Source: Paenibacillus plantiphilus
Lineage (GTDB): Bacteria; Bacillota; Bacilli; Paenibacillales; Paenibacillaceae
DNA: 37,581 nt
Direction: 5' to 3'
Assembly (NCBI RefSeq): GCF_927798095.1
Contig: NZ_CAKMMF010000043.1
Span: 1-37,581 of the forward strand
Below the pieces are notes generated by a model. It was not told the origin of the DNA. It saw nothing but the letters and a program-made list of their open reading frames with translations, and did not search any database. Below, in pieces: positions 20,077 through 27,265 of the stretch (the first letter of the stretch is position 1; the number at the start of each line of letters is the position of its first letter). Position numbers and translations under genes: made by a program.

Positions 20077-20995
20077 GGTTCTCCTCCTCCGGAAGGGCGC
20101 GATAAATGGCCGTGTCTTCGTATATGCATACAAACGTGTCTACCCTGTGAACGGCTGCCACCTCCGAATGAATCAGATCGTAAATGACGATATTCATTCC
20201 CCTCAGATTCGGAGAGTATTCCTGCCCGTTTATTCTAATGCTTGAGTTGTTTCCGCAGTTAAGGCCAGCGCTTGATATCTCCAGATGAACAGGAATTTTG
20301 AAATCATTAACACGATCTCCCACGCGGTATTGGGCACACAAGGCAACACCGGCGATTTCCTCGTAGAGACTGGTATAGGAATGCTCGTCCTTCTTCCAGA
20401 TGATATTCAGATAGCTTTGACGCAAATACTCTCTTGTCACTGCCCGAATGCCGCACTCCCATAGCTGCTCCTGCCATTTATGGTTAAATGCTTGCGTGCC
20501 GTCATCCTTCACGGACAGGATAATGATCGAGAAGGGCGGCGCTTCTCGCAACAAATCGATTAGAGATTTGCCATGAACTAATTGGATATAATACCCTTCC
20601 CCCCATAACAGCGGCATTGCCGCAGGATCATCGAAATGAACGATGGGACGCCCGGCAATCCAGTCTGTCTCCTCCGTATTTACAATTGAAAGATTACGAT
20701 CGCCACACAGCGTTTTGAATTCGTTATAGGCTGCCGGTTCGCTGCTCCAACGCCCGTTTTCCACAATGACGGCGCATGCTTCCCTTCCCCCGGCCAACAT
20801 CTCTTCCCACCGTGCAAAAGTATACGTTGTGGCGGGTACGTTGCCGCCCTTTTCTAATTCAACCTCTTCGACTGCTTCATCTGACGGCATAGAAAGCAGC
20901 GGCAGCCTGCTCTCCGCTCTGCCAACCCCAACCAGAATCGCAATCCAGCCTGCAAGCAAGGCGACCGCTGAGACTTGAAGCCACACCACGCTCAT
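20066..20995 (-). CDS. Membrane-anchored ILEI/FAM3-like domain protein
   Basis: A 309-residue protein with one N-terminal hydrophobic helix (residues about 5-26), probably an uncleaved anchor or signal, followed by an acidic linker. The rest is the shared domain: KDDG at 163-166, RQSY at 192-195, then ISSAGLNCGNNSSIRINGQ (240-258) and RGMN (265-268). The ISSAG...NG...RGxN segment resembles the start of animal FAM3/ILEI domains. The start overlaps the upstream gene as ATGA and the end overlaps the next by 11 bp, so the three are translationally coupled. Function unknown; a carbohydrate- or lipid-binding surface adaptor is a guess. Confidence 0.75.
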   Translation of the reverse strand: MSVVWLQVSAVALLAGWIAILVGVGRAESRLPLLSMPSDEAVEEVELEKGGNVPATTYTFARWEEMLAGGREACAVIVENGRWSSEPAAYNEFKTLCGDRNLSIVNTEETDWIAGRPIVHFDDPAAMPLLWGEGYYIQLVHGKSLIDLLREAPPFSIIILSVKDDGTQAFNHKWQEQLWECGIRAVTREYLRQSYLNIIWKKDEHSYTSLYEEIAGVALCAQYRVGDRVNDFKIPVHLEISSAGLNCGNNSSIRINGQEYSPNLRGMNIVIYDLIHSEVAAVHRVDTFVCIYEDTAIYRALPEEENHAS

Positions 20996-23658
20996 GAGAC
21001 TCCCTCCTTCGGCTGCCGCTCAATGACAGCTTTGTAAATGCCGCTATCAACTGAGGTTGTCATGAACGTATCCGCCCGGAATACATCTACAACCTGACAT
21101 GTCTCCATATTTACTACAACAAAATTGAGACCTCTACTATTGTGTCCATGTGAAATGCCGTCAACGACAATTTGAGATCTGTCACCAGCCAGAGCGCCTT
21201 CACTGATGACGCCCAGCTCAAAGGGCAGCGCAATGCCGCCGACGAGTAGGCTGCTCTCCCACAATCGCGCAAGCGCAAGCTCCGAAACCTCTTCATGCAG
21301 CGATATAAAGCCCTTGTTCTTGTAGATCAGGTTGATATAGCTATGGCGATATTTGGTTTGGTTCAATTGATGAAAGCCGTACGCTGCCATCTCCCTTGCA
21401 AATTCAGGCCGGAATTGATTTGAAGCATCGTCCTTGGCAGACACAATGATAAGGGCATGATCAGGCAATTGGGCCAAATGATTAGACAGCTTTACAGTCT
21501 CAACCAACTCTATTCTGTAACCTTTATTTTTAAAAATCTCCGAATAAAGCGGATCTTCAAAATAGACCGGCTGCTCGTTGACATCCCAATCGGTAGTGGA
21601 ATAGAAACGGATATTTTTCCTCCTTGCCTTGCGATGATACTCTTCCAAACGTTTCAGACTATCCAGATCATTATTCTGACCGATCAAATAAGCTTGATCC
21701 AGTCCCAAGGATATTGGAATGACAATCGCCTCTTCATCAACGCTGCCAAGTATACGCTCAACACCAGGCGTGAAGGTTGCTGTTTCAGCCTCCGACCACT
21801 CCGGCTCATTAAATTGTTCACCAGATACAAGCAAGTCATTGATGATCAGATATTCTGATTTCAGCACTTGCTGCCGGCTGTAATCAAAACCGCCCTTATT
21901 TGATCCGGATATTGGGAGAATGATCTTTTCAGTGGTCCGATTAAAGATAACACTATTCACATATCCTCCTTCGTGGGCGTAGCAGAGTACATCACGCGTT
22001 GCAAAAGAACCAAGTGGGTATGACGTTAATGGAATAATTCGTTCCTCCGGTGCGTTGAACAAATTCTCCCCCATACCGTAAGAAATTCGGGGCAAGCCTA
22101 ATAAGTGCAACAGCGTCTGGCCGACATCCATCGTACTGCCAATTTTATCTGAGCTGAAAGACAGCTTCCGTTTAGCATCACCGCTCGCAATGATAAACGG
22201 CACCTTCGCCACCCGCAAGTGGTTAGCCGATTTATGAAAATCGGTTTGCGACATACCTAATTCTGTATACAAATCCGGAAGGTTCTCGGCAGGAATGCCC
22301 TCATGATCGCCATAGAGCGCAATGACCGTATTGGCGAGCAGGCCCTCCTCTTCCAGACCCTCATAAAAATGTTGAAGCGCTCGATCCGTATAATTGACGC
22401 TCTGATAATAGAAAGACATAAAATCAGGCACAGCCTTGCTAATATTCAGTCCCCAATGCTTCTCCTCCAGCTTGAATGGATAATGCGACGTCAGGCTGAT
22501 CAAAAAAGAGAAGAAGGGTTTCTTCATGGTTTTAATCTTCTGGACCGACTGTTGAAAAAACGAGAAATCTGACATCCAAGTAGAGGCCTTGTCCACAGAA
22601 ATGTAATCATCTTCTGAATAGAATTTCTCGAAACCGTGAGCCTTCATCATCGTCCGACGGTTATAGAAGTCGCCTTTATACCCGTGATATGCGCTCGCCT
22701 CATAGCCGAATCTCCTTACAATTCGGGGCAGCCCATAGTACTTTTTGTCAAAATGCTTGTAATTGACGATTTCATTCTTCAGTGGATATAACGATTGCAG
22801 CACAGCCAATTCGGCATCGGCGGTATGCCCTTTGGCCCACTGGCTGTAGATATCCGTAAAGGACATATGCTCCCGTGCCAATCGATTCAGAAACGGGGTA
22901 ATTTCCTGCCCTTCCACCTCGCGATGAAGCAGAAACTGCTGGAACGACTCCAGTTGAACAAGAATGACATTCATCCCCTTGAACTTGCCGAACCACTCGT
23001 CCTGTATCGGTGCTACATCATCGGATTCATCCTCTGCCGCCATCTGCTCGGCTGCAAAGCCCTGAAGCAGTTGATCCCTCTCTTGCAGTCTCCTCCGTTC
23101 CGCTAACGACAAGAAATAATAGGAGATAAACATGCCGAACCGGTTAGGTTCAACCGATCCATCCCGCAGCCCCCGATATTGCTTCATCGTAAGCGCAATT
23201 AATAGCAGCAGCAGGCCATTCAACATCCCCCACAGCCACAACGGGTCCGCAGGAGCTCCGCCCGCCGCGAATGCACTCGCCAGAACAACCGCAATAAGGG
23301 CAACGAACAACAAATCCTTCTTTTTAACTAACCGGCCTGCCGCCTGAAGCAGCATGGCGCCACTCACCGCTGCTGTCTCTCTCGAAGTGAGAAACTGCTT
23401 GATTTGAGAGCCTGCTATAAGGTGGCCGAAAAAACGGACATGCACCAAATTGATATAATAAACCGCACTGGCCAGCATAATGACAGCAGATGCCGTAATC
23501 GCGCTCCATTCTGCTGCAAGATGAAGGGCAATCGCGGTGATCATCGACATCACCAGTTGCTCGACCGTTATCAGTCTGCTTCCCTGCCCTTTATTAAGAA
23601 CAACATTCCATGTCCCATGCCATATAAAGAAAACAAAACAAATTACAACTGAGGACAT
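20992..23658 (-). CDS. LtaS-like phosphoglycerol transferase fused to an ILEI/FAM3-like domain
   Basis: The 888-residue protein has about five N-terminal transmembrane helices within residues 1-160. An alkaline-phosphatase-superfamily domain follows at about 228-560, the lipoteichoic acid synthase family. Metal and catalytic residues are kept: Glu237 (VQLESFQ), Thr279 nucleophile (GHTADAEL), His392 (SHYPF) and Asp451/His452 (YGDHEG). After a linker, residues about 695-880 form the shared domain: AKDD (741-744), RHSY (771-774), SQIVVDG (828-834) and RGLN (842-845). By homology the catalytic and C-terminal domains face outward and would transfer phosphoglycerol from phosphatidylglycerol; the acceptor is unknown. 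It lies 20 bp after the tandem glycosyltransferase gene. Confidence 0.85.
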   Translation of the reverse strand: MSSVVICFVFFIWHGTWNVVLNKGQGSRLITVEQLVMSMITAIALHLAAEWSAITASAVIMLASAVYYINLVHVRFFGHLIAGSQIKQFLTSRETAAVSGAMLLQAAGRLVKKKDLLFVALIAVVLASAFAAGGAPADPLWLWGMLNGLLLLLIALTMKQYRGLRDGSVEPNRFGMFISYYFLSLAERRRLQERDQLLQGFAAEQMAAEDESDDVAPIQDEWFGKFKGMNVILVQLESFQQFLLHREVEGQEITPFLNRLAREHMSFTDIYSQWAKGHTADAELAVLQSLYPLKNEIVNYKHFDKKYYGLPRIVRRFGYEASAYHGYKGDFYNRRTMMKAHGFEKFYSEDDYISVDKASTWMSDFSFFQQSVQKIKTMKKPFFSFLISLTSHYPFKLEEKHWGLNISKAVPDFMSFYYQSVNYTDRALQHFYEGLEEEGLLANTVIALYGDHEGIPAENLPDLYTELGMSQTDFHKSANHLRVAKVPFIIASGDAKRKLSFSSDKIGSTMDVGQTLLHLLGLPRISYGMGENLFNAPEERIIPLTSYPLGSFATRDVLCYAHEGGYVNSVIFNRTTEKIILPISGSNKGGFDYSRQQVLKSEYLIINDLLVSGEQFNEPEWSEAETATFTPGVERILGSVDEEAIVIPISLGLDQAYLIGQNNDLDSLKRLEEYHRKARRKNIRFYSTTDWDVNEQPVYFEDPLYSEIFKNKGYRIELVETVKLSNHLAQLPDHALIIVSAKDDASNQFRPEFAREMAAYGFHQLNQTKYRHSYINLIYKNKGFISLHEEVSELALARLWESSLLVGGIALPFELGVISEGALAGDRSQIVVDGISHGHNSRGLNFVVVNMETCQVVDVFRADTFMTTSVDSGIYKAVIERQPKEGVS

Positions 23659-23678
23659 ATACGCCTACCTTCTTCCTC

Positions 23679-26417
23679 TCAGTCAAACCTCTTTATAATA
23701 GGGTCGAAATACAGCTCCGTCTCTTCTGTTATCCATTGCAGCCTGCCGAAGCTCGACTCAGCCTCCCGTTCATGGTTCCCGCGAATAAACACAGCTTTCC
23801 CCTGCTGCAAATATCGTACGGCTTCCGGCATCCAATGCCTTGCATGAGCTCCCGGTCCAAGACGGAATTCCACAGCTTCAGTGGAAGGAAGCCCCGCATC
23901 CTTCTCATTGGCTATGTCACCGATCAACTCCGTAATAACCGCCTTCCAGCGTTCCTTCCAATTCACTTTATTGAACGCTTTGGATACCTCCAGCGCATGC
24001 TTGCCAACCCGTTCCCTCAGCTCGGGGTTTTCTAGATATTCCACAATGGCCTGCTCCAGCGATTTGCTGTCCGGATTGATCAGCAAGCCGTTAAACCGGT
24101 CAATAATTATATCGGTCAAGCCGCCGATTCTTGTAGAGATGATGGCATTGCCCGTTGCGCAAGCCTCCAGACAGGAGAGGCTCGTGCCTTCGCTATAGAG
24201 CGTAGGAATAAGTACAATATCCGCCTCTTTATAGACGAGATGCATGTCATCGGGTTCCCGATGATAGCAGAATATTCGACCCGGCCAGCGCTCCATAGCT
24301 TTGTCGATCCCCTTGAGATCAGCCTCGAACCCTTTCCCGACAAAATGAAATTCCGTCTCGGGAAATGTCCGCAATATTTGTTCCGCAGCAGCGAGCGTAA
24401 TATACAATCCTCTCGCTTCATAGAGGCGCCGCGGATAGACGATTCTGACTTTCCCATCATCCTTGCGAGGGACGGGATAGAACTCCGTCGGATCAACGTA
24501 ATTGGGGATTGTCAGCATTTGCTGGCCTGTCCGGTGAGATACAGTTTGAAACCAGTTTGCCGTATTGGTATCCACTGAAACCATCTTCTGAACTTTCTTC
24601 GCGCTTTGGATGAACCGTTCATTAAAGTTCCAGAACTGATCACCATTTTGAAAATCACACCCAGGATGGTCCCATGCCACGCCATGACTGATACCGATAC
24701 TGGGATGCGCCACGTCGGGATGTGCCTGAAAAAAAGCCGAGTAAAAATTGAGAAGCAATTTCCCTTCTGCTGCGTATAGATAGCGCCGGTTGAATAACTT
24801 AAGATTCTCGAAGCTGAATTCATTCATATTTAAAGATTCATGTCCCAGCGAATAGACATCAATGTCGTTATACTTCCGGTACCAAGGAAAATGACCGTAT
24901 TGATAAATATCCAGCTTTAATCCAAGCTCGCCGCAAGCCTCATGCAGATCGACAAGATACCGCTCCGCACCGCCGGAATAATAATTGCCTCCCTCATAGT
25001 CGAGAAAGGTTGCGGCAAACACGCCCACATGTCTGTCATAGGTGCGATTGGCGAATATACTCAGACAAGAAGGCCGTGCCTCAAGCTCGCTTAGCACCAG
25101 CTCAGCCCGCTTGCTCCATTGATTCTTGTCTGATATGGACTTCAAATGCGCTTGTGCTTCTGGCGTAACCTTCCACAAAGATGAATCCAATTTCACGTTT
25201 TCTCCGGCTTTCACGAATTTAATTCCCGGACCCGCGAACGGAACCACCTCGGCGATTGGCGTCGTAATAATCGGCTTGCCGATCGTGCAGTATTCAAAAA
25301 ACTTTACAGGCGAAACCGCATTCGTCAGCTTGTTCACGATAAAAGGAATGATGAGCGCATCGAAGCAGGCCGCATATTCCTTCAACTGCAAATACGGCTT
25401 GGGACCGAGAAAATGGACATTGGCTGGAAAGGATGCATTGGCGATTCCGCAATGACCGATCAGAACGATCTCGACCCCAGGATCGCGCGCCAATGATTTC
25501 ACAAGCTTCGAGTCAAACCATTCCTCTATCGCGCCATAATAACCAATGATTCGCTTCTTTTTCCGGACAATCGATTTCAGGTCGTTCGGCACTTCCAATG
25601 GGGTGTCCCCGCTAAACTCGAAGTCCTCCTGCCGCGAGGCATTGGGCAAATATACGGCATCCTCCCGATCACCGACACACTCCTTCAATTGATGAGCCGA
25701 GTAAGTGACAATGTCAGCCGAATGCAGCACCTCATAATGCTTAACCAGCATATTTCTGTCATACATACTGAAGAAATCGACCCGGTCCAGCACATCATAC
25801 CAGACGGTTTTGTGCGGCAAGGCGTCAATCCATGAATTTTGCAGCAAATAAGAATTTATGACGAGTACGTGAGAGGTCTGCAGCGCTTGCAGCAAATGCT
25901 CCTGTTGAGAGATGACAAACAAGCGATCCTCTACTTCCCGAATCGAAAAAGTGTCTGCCGTATCGCAGAAAAAGCAGAGATATCCTTTCCTTGCAAACTC
26001 CATCAGCAGATGCTGCGGACGTTGAACCGGCTCCCAGCGAACGGCATGGGGATAGACTACAATACCGCGATATTCCAGGCTTTGCAGCAGCTGCACAATT
26101 TGCCCTGCCTCCTCTGTCAACGGGGCACTCACAACCGCTTTATAATGCTCGGCCCGCGCCTGATATTCAGGGGCATAGAGAAGATCATTCTCAGCCAGTT
26201 CCGCCTGTTGATCGGCAATATCCTTCTGGAGCTTCCCGATCATAGCCTCATGCTCGGCTTCGGCCCTCTCCAGATCGGACCGTTCATTCCCGTACCTTGC
26301 GAGTTGGTCCTCCTGCTCCACTGCCATTGCGCTGATCTGCTGTGCGACCAGCCTCAGAGCCGCCGCTTCTCTCTCGATTGCTCCGCCGACGCCAGCGGAC
26401 GAACGTTTATTCAACAT
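23679..26417 (-). CDS. Coiled-coil tandem GT-B glycosyltransferase
   Basis: 912 residues from the ATG at 26417, preceded by GGAGG. Residues about 15-100 are a charged coiled coil. About 115-430 form a GT-B domain with RGIVVYPHAVRW and RPQHLL, like TuaH-type glycosyltransferases. About 470-840 form a GT4 domain with an N-terminal GGAERYLVDL stretch and the retaining-enzyme EX7E motif (Glu743 to Glu751 in EGTSLSCLE) followed by IISTRIGGLTDII. No membrane segment is seen, so it acts in the cytosol on a nucleotide-sugar donor. Substrates cannot be told from sequence. Modification of the repeat protein or of a wall polymer is inferred from context. Confidence 0.85.
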   Translation of the reverse strand: MLNKRSSAGVGGAIEREAAALRLVAQQISAMAVEQEDQLARYGNERSDLERAEAEHEAMIGKLQKDIADQQAELAENDLLYAPEYQARAEHYKAVVSAPLTEEAGQIVQLLQSLEYRGIVVYPHAVRWEPVQRPQHLLMEFARKGYLCFFCDTADTFSIREVEDRLFVISQQEHLLQALQTSHVLVINSYLLQNSWIDALPHKTVWYDVLDRVDFFSMYDRNMLVKHYEVLHSADIVTYSAHQLKECVGDREDAVYLPNASRQEDFEFSGDTPLEVPNDLKSIVRKKKRIIGYYGAIEEWFDSKLVKSLARDPGVEIVLIGHCGIANASFPANVHFLGPKPYLQLKEYAACFDALIIPFIVNKLTNAVSPVKFFEYCTIGKPIITTPIAEVVPFAGPGIKFVKAGENVKLDSSLWKVTPEAQAHLKSISDKNQWSKRAELVLSELEARPSCLSIFANRTYDRHVGVFAATFLDYEGGNYYSGGAERYLVDLHEACGELGLKLDIYQYGHFPWYRKYNDIDVYSLGHESLNMNEFSFENLKLFNRRYLYAAEGKLLLNFYSAFFQAHPDVAHPSIGISHGVAWDHPGCDFQNGDQFWNFNERFIQSAKKVQKMVSVDTNTANWFQTVSHRTGQQMLTIPNYVDPTEFYPVPRKDDGKVRIVYPRRLYEARGLYITLAAAEQILRTFPETEFHFVGKGFEADLKGIDKAMERWPGRIFCYHREPDDMHLVYKEADIVLIPTLYSEGTSLSCLEACATGNAIISTRIGGLTDIIIDRFNGLLINPDSKSLEQAIVEYLENPELRERVGKHALEVSKAFNKVNWKERWKAVITELIGDIANEKDAGLPSTEAVEFRLGPGAHARHWMPEAVRYLQQGKAVFIRGNHEREAESSFGRLQWITEETELYFDPIIKRFD

Positions 26418-26422
26418 GCTCC

Positions 26423-27247
26423 TTATACCTCCAAACTTCCGCTTAACCTGATAACGGCTTCCCCGATTCCGTCCGAGTCGAGATACACCGCATCCTTTCT
26501 GGGTCCGGCATACCGCTTCCACTTCTTGTCCGAATACGTTACGACCGTCGACTGCTTCAACAGGTCATAATGCTTCAATCTGGCCGAGGCGTCCATTCCC
26601 CACAGCACATCTTCATGCTCGCAAATATCGTACCAGATTGTTGCCGAATCCAGCAGATCAAACCAGCTGGATTGAAGCACCCATGTGCATAGAACAATCG
26701 GCTTTATCCCTTGTTCCGTGAGCCAATTGAGCAGCATAATTTCGTCTCTGAACTCATAATAACCCTCTTCCGCCGAAGGCTCGACGGCAGCTCCGACCTC
26801 CTGATTAAATGCAATACAAAGAAACCCCGCGCCGGCAAGCGCCCGGAGGGCCGATTGGATACGCCCGTTCTGAAACCGCAGCCCGTCCGGAGATACAATG
26901 ACTCCTCTATAGCTCCTCCAAGCTGCCGATAACGGCCTGAACGCCTTCGCATCCACTTCAGACGGGTCCGTATATTTATAATATTGTTGTCTCTGTTCAT
27001 AGTCTCTTTCATAAGAAACACGCGCCGCGTTATCGATAAGAAGCTGTGACATCCGATTCAAATGCTGCTGCAGCGCTTGAACCGTCTGGAGCTTCCCCTC
27101 GACTGCTTTACGGCGTATATGGATGCTTTTCTCTGCATCCGCGCTCGCCAGCTTCAATTCATTCAACTCAAGCTGCCGTTTTCTGCATACTTCTCTCAAA
27201 GCATCCAATTGCAGCTCATGATGCTGCTGCTCAGTAAGCTGATTCAT
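26423..27247 (-). CDS. Half-glycosyltransferase paralogue (coiled coil plus GT-B N-domain only)
   Basis: A 274-residue protein with AGGAG 7 nt before the ATG. Residues 1-75 are a coiled coil; about 110-265 match the first GT-B lobe of the next gene. Shared landmarks include RGVIVSP / RGIVVYP, GFLCIAF / GYLCFFC, QSSWFDLL / QNSWIDAL, TIWYDI / TVWYDV and KDAVYL / EDAVYL. The second lobe is missing, and the RPQHLL motif of the full enzyme reads NGRIQSAL here. It is thus probably a non-catalytic paralogue, perhaps an accessory subunit of the downstream enzyme. The gene ends 5 bp before that enzyme's start, so this is a planned cistron rather than a fragment left by one frameshift. Confidence 0.75.
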   Translation of the reverse strand: MNQLTEQQHHELQLDALREVCRKRQLELNELKLASADAEKSIHIRRKAVEGKLQTVQALQQHLNRMSQLLIDNAARVSYERDYEQRQQYYKYTDPSEVDAKAFRPLSAAWRSYRGVIVSPDGLRFQNGRIQSALRALAGAGFLCIAFNQEVGAAVEPSAEEGYYEFRDEIMLLNWLTEQGIKPIVLCTWVLQSSWFDLLDSATIWYDICEHEDVLWGMDASARLKHYDLLKQSTVVTYSDKKWKRYAGPRKDAVYLDSDGIGEAVIRLSGSLEV

Positions 27248-27265
27248 CGTCCAACTCCTACACCG

